From: Syntrophomonadaceae bacterium
GTDB lineage: Bacteria > Bacillota > Dethiobacteria > DTU022 > UBA8154
Direction: 5' to 3'
DNA length: 40,085 nucleotides
NCBI GenBank assembly: GCA_003556225.1
Contig: PWRN01000059.1
Coordinates: 1-40,085, forward strand
In this document: piece by piece, positions 16,394-25,128 of the stretch
How the letters are laid out: the number at the start of each line of letters is the position of its first letter
Position numbering within the stretch: position 1 is the stretch's first letter
The notes under the pieces: generated by a model
Database searches by the model: none
What the model was told of the DNA's origin: nothing
What the model saw: the letters and a program-made list of their open reading frames with translations, nothing else
Position numbers and translations under genes: made by a program

Positions 16394-16406
16394 AAATAGC
16401 CTATTT
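16394..16406. promoter_or_regulatory. Candidate operator upstream of hcp (AAATAG-C-CTATTT)
   Basis: A perfect 6+1+6 inverted repeat 117 bp before the hcp start. Its TAGnCTA core matches the repeat over the Rrf2 promoter. No -35/-10 pair in this interval is good enough to name. Confidence 0.45.
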
Positions 16407-16522
16407 CCTCAAAGGAGGTGTCATCTTCCGGAAAAGAACTGCAGGATCGCGGGGATTTATCAGTGGGGATAGGTTTAATCCGGGCGAATAAGATCATCAA
16501 TATGTAAAAGGAGTGGATAGAG

Positions 16523-18151
16523 ATGTTTTGTAACCAGTGTGAACAGACGGCGAAAGGGCAGGGATGTACAGTAAGAGGGGTATGTGGTAAACCACCGGAA
16601 GTTGCCGCGCTCCAGGATCTTTTAATCCACGCCATTAAGGGGTTGTCTCTCTATGCCCATGAAGGACGGAAAAAAGGGGTGATAGACCCGGAGGTCAATG
16701 TATTTACCGTCAGGGGCATGTTTTCCACCCTGACCAACGTGAACTTCGATGCAGCGGATTTTGAAAAACTGATCAAGCAGTGCGCTGATCTGACAGCGCG
16801 CTTAAAAAACAAGGTAGCTGAAGCCGGAGGCAATGTAGATTTCGCCGATCCTTCCGCAAACTTTCAACCTGCGGGGGATTTAAACGGGCTCATCCGGCAG
16901 GGCGAAGAGGTCGGTATCGCTTCGGATCCCAGTGCTGAAGCGGATATCCAGTCGCTGCAGCAGACCCTGCTCTTCGGGATCAAAGGGGTATCTGCTTACG
17001 CCGATCACGCCTACCTGCTGGGCAAGGAGGACGACCGGGTATTTGCCTTTATCCACGAAGGCCTTTCCGCGTTGACCGACAAAAGCCTGGGCCTGGAAGA
17101 CTGGCTGAAGCTGGTGTTGCGCTGCGGGGAGGTAAACCTCCTCACCATGGAGCTGCTGGATGCCGGGCATACGGAAACCTTTGGCCACCCGGTTCCCACG
17201 GAAGTGCCCCTGGGCCATAAAAAAGGGAAATGCATCCTGGTTTCCGGACACGACCTGATCGACCTGAAAAACCTCCTGGAACAGACCCGGGATAAGGATA
17301 TTTATGTCTACTCCCACGGGGAAATGCTCCCGGCCCACGGTTATCCGGAACTGAAGAAATACGACCATTTCTACGGTCACTACGGAACGGCCTGGCAAAA
17401 CCAGAAAAAAGAATTCGCCGCTTTTCCCGGGGCGATCTTGATGACGACCAACTGCATCCAGCAGCCAAAGGACAGCTACCTGGAAAACATTTTTACGACG
17501 GGGCTCGTGGGCTGGCCGGGTGCCACCCACGTGGAAAACGGCCAATTTGCTCCTGTCATCGAACGGGCCCTGGCCCTGCCCGGATTCCCGGAAGACGAGG
17601 ATAAGGGCAGCGTCATGGTAGGCTTTGGCCGCAATGCCGTCATGGGTGTGGCCGACAAGGTTATTGCCGCCGTGAAAAACGGCGACATCAAGCATTTCTT
17701 CCTGGTGGCCGGCTGCGACGGTGCCAAGCCGGGGCGCAACTATTACACCGAATTCGTGGAAAAGGTGCCGGAAAATACCGTGGTGCTAACCCTGGCTTGT
17801 GGCAAGTTCCGTTTCTTCGATAAGAAACTGGGCGATATCGGGGGCATTCCCCGGCTGCTGGATGTGGGGCAGTGCAACGATGCCTATTCGGCCATCCAGA
17901 TCGCCGTGGCCCTGGCTAACGCTTTTGAGTGTGGGGTCAATGACCTGCCGCTCTCCATGGTGCTCTCCTGGTATGAGCAAAAAGCGGTGGCCATCTTGTT
18001 GACGTTGCTGCACCTGGGGATCAAAGATATCCGCCTGGGGCCCAGCCTGCCTGCATTCATCTCGCCCAACGTGTTGGATGTCCTGGTGAAAAACTTCAAC
18101 ATCCAGCCCATTGCTTCACCCGAAGAAGACCTGGCGGCGATTTTAAAATAA
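16523..18151 (+). CDS. hcp: Hybrid cluster protein (hydroxylamine/NO reductase), class I
   Basis: A 542-aa cytoplasmic Fe-S enzyme that reduces hydroxylamine in vitro and is thought to remove nitric oxide in vivo. The N-terminus MFCNQCEQTAKGQGCTVRGVC gives a CX2CX8CX5C cluster motif as in anaerobe (class I) enzymes. Ligands of the hybrid Fe-S-O cluster are all recognisable: His in VSGHDL, Glu in YSHGEMLPAHGY, Cys in TTNCIQQP, the persulfide Cys in LVAGCDGAKPGR, Cys in TLACGKFRF and VGQCNDAYSA, then Glu and Lys in SWYEQKAVA. AAAGGAG lies before the ATG. It follows the Rrf2 regulator and is followed by a strong terminator. Confidence 0.98.
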   Translation: MFCNQCEQTAKGQGCTVRGVCGKPPEVAALQDLLIHAIKGLSLYAHEGRKKGVIDPEVNVFTVRGMFSTLTNVNFDAADFEKLIKQCADLTARLKNKVAEAGGNVDFADPSANFQPAGDLNGLIRQGEEVGIASDPSAEADIQSLQQTLLFGIKGVSAYADHAYLLGKEDDRVFAFIHEGLSALTDKSLGLEDWLKLVLRCGEVNLLTMELLDAGHTETFGHPVPTEVPLGHKKGKCILVSGHDLIDLKNLLEQTRDKDIYVYSHGEMLPAHGYPELKKYDHFYGHYGTAWQNQKKEFAAFPGAILMTTNCIQQPKDSYLENIFTTGLVGWPGATHVENGQFAPVIERALALPGFPEDEDKGSVMVGFGRNAVMGVADKVIAAVKNGDIKHFFLVAGCDGAKPGRNYYTEFVEKVPENTVVLTLACGKFRFFDKKLGDIGGIPRLLDVGQCNDAYSAIQIAVALANAFECGVNDLPLSMVLSWYEQKAVAILLTLLHLGIKDIRLGPSLPAFISPNVLDVLVKNFNIQPIASPEEDLAAILK

Positions 18152-18179
18152 GCGAAAAAAGCACGAGGGTTACAAATAT

Positions 18180-18217
18180 GGAGGCAGAGAGCACGGCATT
18201 GTTTTCTGCCTCCTTTT
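18180..18217 (+). terminator. Rho-independent terminator of hcp
   Basis: GGAGGCAGA (18180-18188) pairs perfectly with TCTGCCTCC (18205-18213) around a 16-nt loop, followed by TTTTT. Confidence 0.85.
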
Positions 18218-18245
18218 TATCTTTCTGGATGAGGAGATGAGGTGT

Positions 18246-18500
18246 ATGGAGGTCAAGCTGCTGGGATCGCAAACCTGCAGGGTTTGCTCGACCCTTGAAC
18301 AGATGCTGTATAATATCCTGGCTGAAATGGATTTGGCGGTTTCCGTGGAAAAGGTTCACGACAGGGAAAAAATAATCAACCTGGGCGTTGCGTCTTTGCC
18401 TGCATTGATCATGGATGGTGAGATCAAGTGCAGCGGCCGGGTACCCAAAAAGCGGGAAATTGAGGCCTGGTTGCAAGAGGCCGGATTGTCAAAGCAGTGA
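18246..18500 (+). CDS. Small thioredoxin-fold protein
   Basis: An 84-aa protein of the redox-active disulfide/thioredoxin_3 type: MEVKLLGSQTCRVCSTLEQM carries the CXXC active site (CRVC), and ASLPALIMDGEIKCSGR contains the cis-Pro loop and a third Cys. Such proteins act as small disulfide reductants. An in-frame ATG at 18237 is possible; 18246 has GAGGAG 9 bp upstream and matches the family start. It lies just after the hcp terminator, so read-through or an unseen promoter drives it. A link to hcp function is only suggested by position. Confidence 0.8.
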   Translation: MEVKLLGSQTCRVCSTLEQMLYNILAEMDLAVSVEKVHDREKIINLGVASLPALIMDGEIKCSGRVPKKREIEAWLQEAGLSKQ

Positions 18501-18507
18501 AGCAACG

Positions 18508-19288
18508 CTATTCCTCCAGCTGGCTGAAGCGGTTAAAAAATGTCAGGTAACCCAGGCGTGTTAGTATAAAAACGGTGATGGATACGCTGCCAACGATGCC
18601 CAGCATAATGGCGATCTGGTATTCGATGGCGATCATGGGTGAAACGCCGGATAAGATTTGCCCCGTCATCATCCCGGGTAGAAAAATGATGCCCATCCCG
18701 ACCATGGAATTGATCGTTGGCATGATGGCGGATGTAAAGGTGTCCTTGATGATCTCCAGGACTGCATCTTTCGGCGTGGCGCCCAGCATTAATGCGCCTT
18801 CGATGAGCTCTTTTTTGGTTTTCATCTCGCCGATCAAGCGCTCGGTTCCCAGGGAGACGCCTGTCATGGAGTTGCCGATAATCATCCCTGCAATGGGGAT
18901 AAAGTATCGCGGCTCATACCAGGGTTCGATGTGGATCACCAGCAGCAAAAAAGTAGAAAATGGTCAGGCTCGTCCCTGCAACCATGGAAAGCATAATGAC
19001 CCGGCGCAGCCGCTTTTTTACCGGTACCTTGACCCTTCCAAAAATATTCCGGATGGCAAAAAAAACCATGATAAAGAAGACGAGCAGGGTAACGGAAAGA
19101 CAGTTCTGAGCAAAGATATAAACCAGCACGTATCCCATGAGAATCAATTGCACGGTCATCCGCAAAGCGGAAACCAGGATTTCTTTCTCCTTGCCGATTG
19201 ACTGTCCCTTGATGAAAGACAACAGCAGCAGTAAAAAGAAATAAGCTGAAAGCAAACGCCATGGGCCTATTTCCACGATTTCACTCAT
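18508..19288 (-). pseudogene. fetB: FetB-like (UPF0014) ABC exporter permease, frameshifted
   Basis: Two overlapping frames together make one FetB-type membrane protein, but a single-base shift separates them. The first part (from ATG 19288, MSEIVEIGPWRLLSAYFF) runs to TSLTIFYF; the second continues LLLVIHIEPWYEPRYFIPIAG and GMIIGNSMTGVSLGTERL. The break is in a run of six A on the plus strand (18947-18952); with five the frame would be continuous and give 259 aa, the normal FetB length. FetB with FetA is linked to iron export and peroxide resistance in Escherichia coli. ATGA overlap with the ATPase shows coupling. It may be a true mutation, phase variation or a sequencing error. Confidence 0.85.
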
Positions 19289-19935
19289 TTGATTGCACCC
19301 TCCTTCTCAATCTGCTTAACGTTGCCGCCGCTAATCGTGACAATGACTTCCCCAAAATTTTTGGCGATGATCTTGTTATGGGTAACCATGACCAGCGTTT
19401 TGCCCTTGCTTTTCACGTAGCGGCTGACATATTCCATGATCTTGTCCCCGGTATCATCGTCCAGGGCGGAAGTGGGTTCATCGAGAAGAATCGCTTCCGG
19501 ATCCATCAGCATGATCCTGCTCAGCGCCAGCCGCTGCTTTTCTCCTCCTGACAGTGTGCCTGCATCTTCGTCCAATCCTTTTTTCAATCCCACTTCCTCC
19601 AGCAGTTGAAGCAGGGCTGCATCAGCAAGGGGTTCCTTTTTGGAAAACAGGAGACCGATCAGCAAGTTTTTTTTAATCGTGCCGGGAAAAAGTAGCGGGG
19701 TCTGTGGCAGCATGACAACTTTTCTTCTCAGCGCCACGGCATCCAGCACCTTCACATCCTGCCCCTTGTAGTGGACCGTTCCCTGGTCGCAGCTAACCAG
19801 GTGGTTGAGGAGTTTAAGCAGGGTTGTTTTGCCGCTTCCGCTCTCTCCCAGGATGCAGGTAATTTGTCCGGCCTCGATCTCCAGCTCATCGATCTGAAGG
19901 ATATTCTTGTAGCGGACGCCGCGTAAGCAAAACAT
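19285..19935 (-). CDS. fetA: FetA-like ABC transporter ATP-binding protein
   Basis: A 216-aa ATPase with Walker A GESGSGKTTLLKLLNHL, Q-loop LPQTPLLF, signature LSGGEKQRLALSR, Walker B AILLDEPTSALD and switch His in VMVTHNK. The pairing with a UPF0014 permease identifies it as the FetAB system (putative iron exporter). The start at 19935 (MFCLRGVRYKN) is preferred because AAAGGAG lies 8 bp before it; the frame is open to an ATG at 19986, directly at the end of the PadR gene. It is the middle gene of a padR-fetA-fetB operon. Confidence 0.88.
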   Translation of the reverse strand: MFCLRGVRYKNILQIDELEIEAGQITCILGESGSGKTTLLKLLNHLVSCDQGTVHYKGQDVKVLDAVALRRKVVMLPQTPLLFPGTIKKNLLIGLLFSKKEPLADAALLQLLEEVGLKKGLDEDAGTLSGGEKQRLALSRIMLMDPEAILLDEPTSALDDDTGDKIMEYVSRYVKSKGKTLVMVTHNKIIAKNFGEVIVTISGGNVKQIEKEGAIK

Positions 19936-19985
19936 AACATTCTCTCCTTTGGAAATCTGCCTGAACATGGAAGAAAACAAAGCCA

Positions 19986-20294
19986 TTATTTTTCCCTGAG
20001 TTCATCGACCAGTTCCTCTGCTTTCGCCCGGGCTTCCTCCAGCACGATTTCTCCCTGTGGGGTAATGAGATAATACTTGCGTATTTTCCCCTCAACTAAC
20101 CGGTCTTCCTTTGCTAAAAGGCCGGCAGAAGCCATGCGGTGCAGCAGGGGATAAAGCGTGCCGGCACTGATGTCGTACCCGTGACTTTTCAGTTCTTCCA
20201 TCATGTACACCCCGTAGATAGGTTCTTGCTGTGCATGATAGAGAATGTGTACCTGCATGAAACCCAGGAACAGTTTTCTTAATATACTCGACAT
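19986..20294 (-). CDS. PadR-family transcriptional regulator
   Basis: A 102-aa regulator with the PadR winged helix: PIYGVYMMEELKSHGYDISAGTLYPLLHRMASAGLL is complete, followed by IRKYYLITPQGEIVLEEA and a short C-terminal helix. The ribosome binding site AAAGGTGGG precedes the ATG. It is first in the operon with the FetAB-like exporter and probably represses it and itself. A near-perfect 18-bp palindrome typical of PadR sites lies 24 bp upstream. Confidence 0.92.
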   Translation of the reverse strand: MSSILRKLFLGFMQVHILYHAQQEPIYGVYMMEELKSHGYDISAGTLYPLLHRMASAGLLAKEDRLVEGKIRKYYLITPQGEIVLEEARAKAEELVDELREK

Positions 20295-20317
20295 AACTTG
20301 CGCCCACCTTTATATCA

Positions 20318-20335
20318 ATATGCGATATCGTATAT
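20318..20335. promoter_or_regulatory. Candidate PadR operator palindrome
   Basis: ATATGCGAT-ATCGTATAT is an 18-bp palindrome with one mismatched pair, 24 bp upstream of the PadR start. Palindromes of the ATATnCGATATCG kind are common before padR-like genes. It would overlap a promoter for the operon. Confidence 0.6.
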
Positions 20336-20528
20336 AGATAACATAAATCATGATAGAAGGAAAGTCAATCCCGGCAGGCTATTTTTTTTAAACAGTGAAG
20401 GTTATTTAAAGGCGCTGTCGAATAATAAAAATACTCAGTACATTCGGTTCAAGGGAGGTGATTCCCGGAGCGAGAAAACAGCAGGAACAAGGGAAAATTT
20501 GCATTACAAGACAAGGGGGTCAACCTTA

Positions 20529-22127
20529 ATGAGAAAGTCGCTGTTAGTTTTACTTGTGCTGGCCATGATGGTGAGTGTTTTTGCCTATGGGTGTGCACCT
20601 GAACCGGACCCGGATCCCTATGACGTGGACAACGGTGAACCGGTAGACGTAGATCCTGATAACCAGGACCTGGTGATTGCCATCGGCGCGGAACCGGAGA
20701 ATTTGGATCCGTTAAAAATGATGTCTGCACCGGCGGCCACCATCGCCGAACACATGGTGGAGAATTTGATCTACCTGGACGTGGACGGTGCGCTGCAGCC
20801 CGCACTCGCTGAGTCATGGGAACCTGCAGAAGATGGCATGTCATGGATTCTCCAGCTGCGTGAAGGCGTACAGTTCCACGATGGCACACCTTTTAATGCC
20901 GAAGCCGTGAAGTACAACCTGGACCGGTTTATGGGTGTTGACGACCCGGATAATGCGGCGGTTTTTGCTTTCCTGCTGGGTGAAGTTTCTGACGTGGAAG
21001 TCGTGGATGAGTATACGGTCCAGATCAACCTGAACAATATTTTCGCGCCCATTGCCTCCCACCTTTCCCATTCCTTTATCGGCATGCACAGCCCCGCCTC
21101 CCTGGAAGCCCTGGATGCAGGGGAATTTGTAGAGGCCCCGGTCGGCACCGGTCCCTTTAAGTATGCGTCCTGGGACCGCGGCAACCAGATCGTCATGGAG
21201 CGCAATGAGGATTACTGGGGTGATGTGCCGATGCTGAACTCGGTCACCTTCAAGTTTGTGCCTGAAGCGGGCTCCCGGGTGATCATGCTGGAAACCGGAG
21301 AGGCGCATGCGATCATGGCCGTACCTCCCACCGATATTGATCGCCTCGATGCAGAGGCGGATATTGACGTGGTGCATCAGACCAGCGTGCGCGTGATCTA
21401 CATGGGTTTTAACCTGGAGCGGGAGATCTTCCAGGATGCCCGGGTCAGGCAGGCGTTGAATCATGCCGTGGATAAAGACGCCTTGATCAACACCATCTTC
21501 AGCGGTGTGGGCGAACCTTCTTCTGCGCCGATTGTTCCGGCCATTTTCGGTTATACCCAAACAGGTCCGTACGAATATGACCCGGACAAGGCCAGGGAAC
21601 TATTAGCCGATGCCGGCTACCCGGACGGGTTTGAAATGGAGCTTTTCCATCCCACGGGAAGATATCCCCAGGATGCGACCGTTACCGAAGCAGTCCAGGC
21701 CATGCTGCAGGATGTCGGAATTGATGCCAGCCTGACAACGTACGACTGGGGAACCTACCTGGACACGGTGATTGTTCCGCCGGATGAGGCAGAGCATGAT
21801 ATCTATATGCTGGGTTGGGGAACCGTGACCCTGGATGCGGACTACGGCCTCTACGCCCTCTTCCACTCTACCCAGTGGCCGCCCCGGAACAACGTTTCCT
21901 ACTACGCCAATGACGAAGTGGATGCCCTGCTCGATGAAGCGCGGGTGACACCTGACAGGGATGTCCGCGAGGATCTCTACCGCCAGGCTATCGAGATCAT
22001 CTGGGATGATGCCCCCTGGCTGTTCCTGTATGACGAAGGACAGGTGAACGGGGAACGATCCAATGTAAAAGGATTGATCCACCATCCCTTGGAAAATGTC
22101 TCCGCCTGGAATGCCTGGATCGAGTAG
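20529..22127 (+). CDS. ABC transporter substrate-binding lipoprotein, family 5 (peptide/nickel)
   Basis: A 532-aa extracellular binding protein that delivers its ligand (peptides, or nickel in some members) to the permease pair encoded next. It has a lipoprotein signal (MRKSLLVLLVLAMMVSVFAYGC), an acidic linker (EPDPDPYDVDNGEPVDVDPD) and then the SBP_bac_5 fold: LAESWEPAEDGMSWILQLREGVQFHDG is split over residues about 95-125, and VGTGPFKYASWDRGNQIVMERN, RQALNHAVDKDALI and GYPDGFEMELF follow. The frame is open upstream to 20298, but 20529 is chosen for the signal peptide and the AGGGGG site. A hairpin follows, so this gene is probably expressed above the rest. Confidence 0.93.
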   Translation: MRKSLLVLLVLAMMVSVFAYGCAPEPDPDPYDVDNGEPVDVDPDNQDLVIAIGAEPENLDPLKMMSAPAATIAEHMVENLIYLDVDGALQPALAESWEPAEDGMSWILQLREGVQFHDGTPFNAEAVKYNLDRFMGVDDPDNAAVFAFLLGEVSDVEVVDEYTVQINLNNIFAPIASHLSHSFIGMHSPASLEALDAGEFVEAPVGTGPFKYASWDRGNQIVMERNEDYWGDVPMLNSVTFKFVPEAGSRVIMLETGEAHAIMAVPPTDIDRLDAEADIDVVHQTSVRVIYMGFNLEREIFQDARVRQALNHAVDKDALINTIFSGVGEPSSAPIVPAIFGYTQTGPYEYDPDKARELLADAGYPDGFEMELFHPTGRYPQDATVTEAVQAMLQDVGIDASLTTYDWGTYLDTVIVPPDEAEHDIYMLGWGTVTLDADYGLYALFHSTQWPPRNNVSYYANDEVDALLDEARVTPDRDVREDLYRQAIEIIWDDAPWLFLYDEGQVNGERSNVKGLIHHPLENVSAWNAWIE

Positions 22128-22164
22128 GTTGAAAGAAGTCCTTTAGATACCACAAGAGTGCTTA

Positions 22165-22220
22165 GGGGCAGGGGGAAATATGAGACAGATTCATTCTGGC
22201 CCCCTGCCCTCTTCTTTATC
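22165..22220 (+). terminator. Terminator/attenuator inside the peptide transporter operon
   Basis: GGGCAGGGGG (22166-22175) pairs perfectly with CCCCCTGCCC (22200-22209), followed by the T-rich TCTTCTTTATCTTTTA. It lies between the binding-protein and permease genes and would favour excess binding protein. Confidence 0.75.
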
Positions 22221-22265
22221 TTTTATTTTCATATTCCAGGAGTGCTGCTTGTTTAACGGCCGGGG

Positions 22266-23210
22266 GTGCGTAACTTGCTCGGGTATATTTTTAAAAGGTT
22301 GATGCTTGCCATTCCAGTATTACTTGGGGTTTCCATCCTTGTCTTCGCGATCATCCGCTTTATCCCCGGCGATCCTGCCAGGGCTATCGCCGGAGTGCAC
22401 GCGACCCCACAACACATCGAGCAGGTCCGGCGGGAGATGCTGCTGGACGAGGGCCTGCATGTCCAGTACTACGTGTACATGAGCAACCTGCTCCAGGGTG
22501 ACCTGGGCAGGTCGACTTTCAGCCGCAGGCCGGTGGTCACTGAACTGAGAGAGCGTTTCCCCAACACGGTGATCTTGTCCCTGGCCGCCATGTTTGTTGC
22601 TACGGTTGTGGGTATGAGTGCGGGAATCATCTCGGCTACCAAGCGGTATTCCATCTTTGATTATTCCAGCATGGTAGGTGCCCTGGTTGGCGTAGCGGCC
22701 CCGGTTTTCTGGCTGGGGATCATGTTTCAGCTGCTTTTCGCTGTCCGGCTTGGCTGGTTGCCCTCGGGACAAATGGGTACTTTCAAGCACTTGATTTTAC
22801 CTTCTTTAACCCTGGGATTAGCCACGGCCGCCCTCATTGCCCGGATAACCCGCTCCAGTATGCTGGACGTGCTCAGGCAGGATTACATCACGACGGCTCG
22901 TTCCAAGGGCTTGGCTGAGCGGGTGGTTACCTACAAGCATGCCTTGAAGAATGCCCTCATCCCTGTCGTCACCGTGATGGGTCTGCAGTTCGGCACCCTG
23001 CTGGGCGGTGCCGTGCTGGTAGAGACGGTTTTTTCCTGGCCGGGAATTGGCCGGCTAATGGTTGAATCGATCCTGAGGCGGGATTATCCCGTGGTCCAGG
23101 GAGCCGTTTTGCTGCTGGCTGTAACCTTTGTAATGATTAACCTGCTTGTCGATGTCATCTATGCCTTTTTGGACCCCCGGATCAGCTACGGGTCAAAGGA
23201 GGCGGAGTAG
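22266..23210 (+). CDS. Peptide/nickel ABC transporter permease 1 (DppB-like)
   Basis: A 314-aa membrane protein with six hydrophobic segments. It begins RNLLGYIFKRLMLAIPVLLG, the usual start of DppB/OppB proteins, with IIRFIPGDPAR soon after. The cytoplasmic EAA-type loop is DYITTARSKGLAERVVTYKHALKNAL (two adjoining parts), and the end is YAFLDPRISY. The start is taken as GTG 22266; a TTG at 22275, with GGGGGTG 6 bp before it, is equally plausible. It is one of the two channel subunits. Confidence 0.94.
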   Translation: MRNLLGYIFKRLMLAIPVLLGVSILVFAIIRFIPGDPARAIAGVHATPQHIEQVRREMLLDEGLHVQYYVYMSNLLQGDLGRSTFSRRPVVTELRERFPNTVILSLAAMFVATVVGMSAGIISATKRYSIFDYSSMVGALVGVAAPVFWLGIMFQLLFAVRLGWLPSGQMGTFKHLILPSLTLGLATAALIARITRSSMLDVLRQDYITTARSKGLAERVVTYKHALKNALIPVVTVMGLQFGTLLGGAVLVETVFSWPGIGRLMVESILRRDYPVVQGAVLLLAVTFVMINLLVDVIYAFLDPRISYGSKEAE

Positions 23211-23212
23211 CC

Positions 23213-24103
23213 TTGAGTGAACCCGTATCCACCTGCCGAAGAGAAGAGCTGAAAAGGGACACGGAATTTCGCCAGGTTTTGATGCATTTGCGCCGGAATC
23301 GCGGGGCCATGGTTGGGCTTATTGTGCTGGCCGTTTTTTTGATTTGTGCGGTTTTTGCTCCCCTGCTGGCGCCTTATGATCCTACAGACTCGAACTTAGG
23401 GAGGGCCCTGGAAAAGCCTTCTGCCGAGCATATCCTGGGTACAGATGAACTGGGCCGCGACTCCTTTTCCCGGATTCTTTTCGGGTCCCGCATTTCCCTG
23501 GCCATCGGCTTAATCTCCGTATCTATCGGGCTGGTGGTGGGCGTACCCCTGGGCGCCCTTTCCGGGTTCTATGGTGGAAAGTTTGACCTGTTCATGCAGC
23601 GGCTTATCGATATTTTGATTGCGTTTCCCGGCATCCTCCTGGCGATCGTGGTGGTGACGATCCTGGGAGTGGGCGTGGAAAACGTGATGATCGCCGTGGG
23701 AGTTGCTTCCATTCCTATCTATACCAGGCTGGTGCGTGGATCCGTGCTTTCTGTCAAGGAAGAGGGTTACGTGGCGGCGGCCAGGGCCCTGGGTATTGGG
23801 AACACCCGGATTATCATCCGACATATTTTGCCCAACTGCCTGGGACCGATCATCGTGCAGTCGACATTCCAGATCGCCACGGCCATTCTATGGGCCGCCG
23901 GTCTTGGATTTTTGGGCCTGGGCGCCCAACCCCCCAACCCGGAGTGGGGGGCCATGTTGAGTAAGGGCAGGGAGTACATCCGGGTGGCCCATCACTTAAC
24001 CACGTACCCCGGTTTGGCCATCCTGCTCATGGTGCTGGGGTTTAACCTGGTGGGCGACGGCCTGCGCGACGCGCTGGATCCGAAGTTCAGGAAATCCCGC
24101 TAA
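23213..24103 (+). CDS. Peptide/nickel ABC transporter permease 2 (DppC-like)
   Basis: A 296-aa membrane protein. It has an N-terminal cytoplasmic tail ending in a first membrane helix (GAMVGLIVLAVFLICAVFAP), then LGTDELGRDSFSRILFGSR, a well-known DppC/OppC motif. The EAA loop is EGYVAAARALGIGNTRIIIRH, and the end WGAMLSKGREYI and GDGLRDALDPK are typical. The start is a TTG, 2 bp after the stop of the first permease, with AGGAGG 11 bp upstream inside that gene. Confidence 0.95.
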   Translation: MSEPVSTCRREELKRDTEFRQVLMHLRRNRGAMVGLIVLAVFLICAVFAPLLAPYDPTDSNLGRALEKPSAEHILGTDELGRDSFSRILFGSRISLAIGLISVSIGLVVGVPLGALSGFYGGKFDLFMQRLIDILIAFPGILLAIVVVTILGVGVENVMIAVGVASIPIYTRLVRGSVLSVKEEGYVAAARALGIGNTRIIIRHILPNCLGPIIVQSTFQIATAILWAAGLGFLGLGAQPPNPEWGAMLSKGREYIRVAHHLTTYPGLAILLMVLGFNLVGDGLRDALDPKFRKSR

Positions 24104-24114
24104 GAGGTGAATCC

Positions 24115-25128
24115 ATGGAATACCTGCTCCAGGTAAGAGATTTAAAAACGCATTTTTATACGGGAGATACCGTGATTCATGCCGTGGATGGCGTTTCTTT
24201 TGATGTGCGACCCGGGGAAGTGTTGGGCCTGGTTGGCGAGTCCGGCTGCGGCAAAAGCGTGGTTTCCCTGAGTATTATGCGGCTGATCATGTATCCACCG
24301 GGGAAGATCCAGGGCGGCAGCATCCTGTTTAAGGGCAAAGATTTACTAAAACTGACAGAGCGGGAAATGCGCAGGATCAGGGGAAATGAAATCGCCATGA
24401 TCTTCCAAGAACCGATGACTTCTCTCAACCCGGTATACCGCATCGGCGACCAGGTAAGTGAAACCATCCACCTGCACCAGGGGCTTGATCAGGCGGCCAG
24501 CTGGGAGAAAGCCGTGGATATGCTCAAGTTGGTGGGCATTCCCCGGCCGCAGGAAGTGATCAGGGATTACCCCCACCAGCTAAGCGGGGGCATGCGACAG
24601 CGAGCCATGATTGCCATGGCCCTCTCCTGCAACCCGAGTTTGCTCATTGCCGATGAACCCACAACGGCCCTGGACGTCACCATCCAGGCCCAGATCCTGG
24701 AGCTCATGCGAGACCTGAAGCAACAAATCAATACGGCCATCATTTTTATTACCCATGACCTGGGCGTTGTCGCCGAGATGGCGGATCATGTCGTGGTCAT
24801 GTATGCAGGAAAAGTGGTGGAGGATGCGGATATCGCTTCAATTTTTCGTGAACCGCTGCATCCTTACACGGTGGGGTTGATCAAATCCAAACCCAAACTG
24901 GAAGATGAAAAGGATGTGCTCGATTTTATTCCCGGGGTTGTGCCGAACCCCCTGGATATGCCCTCGGGCTGCTATTTCAACCCGCGATGTGTTCATGCCA
25001 TGGAGATATGCTGTCAAGAAATGCCCGAAATCATCGAGGTGAAGCCCGGCCATCGGGTCCGGTGCTGGCTGTTTAGCCGGTCCAATCATGGCAATGGCGG
25101 TAAGGAGTTATTGCATGAACGAACATGA
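24115..25128 (+). CDS. Peptide/nickel ABC transporter ATPase 1 (DppD-like)
   Basis: A 337-aa ATPase with Walker [17 protein letters not shown]-loop [13 protein letters not shown], signature [15 protein letters not shown], Walker [17 protein letters not shown] and switch His in [14 protein letters not shown]. The C-terminal oligopeptide/dipeptide extension includes [20 protein letters not shown], whose Cys residues may hold an Fe-S cluster as reported for DppD relatives. The ribosome binding site AGAGGTG precedes the ATG. Its end overlaps the next gene by 14 bp. Confidence 0.95.
   Translation: MEYLLQVRDLKTHFYTGDTVIHAVDGVSFDVRPGEVLGLVGESGCGKSVVSLSIMRLIMYPPGKIQGGSILFKGKDLLKLTEREMRRIRGNEIAMIFQEPMTSLNPVYRIGDQVSETIHLHQGLDQAASWEKAVDMLKLVGIPRPQEVIRDYPHQLSGGMRQRAMIAMALSCNPSLLIADEPTTALDVTIQAQILELMRDLKQQINTAIIFITHDLGVVAEMADHVVVMYAGKVVEDADIASIFREPLHPYTVGLIKSKPKLEDEKDVLDFIPGVVPNPLDMPSGCYFNPRCVHAMEICCQEMPEIIEVKPGHRVRCWLFSRSNHGNGGKELLHERT

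Noticed and set aside
16415-16506. A 29-codon frame starting at GTG after GGAG upstream of hcp
   Set aside because: The GTG overlaps the Shine-Dalgarno-like sequence itself, leaving no spacing, and the peptide has no notable features.
16880-17695. A 271-codon antisense frame inside hcp
   Set aside because: hcp itself has all cluster ligands in the sense frame; the antisense frame has no recognisable motif.
18947-18953. Programmed -1 ribosomal frameshift at TTTTTTG in fetB
   Set aside because: The second half is in the +1 frame relative to the first; a -1 shift quickly meets a stop, so classical -1 slippage does not join the halves.
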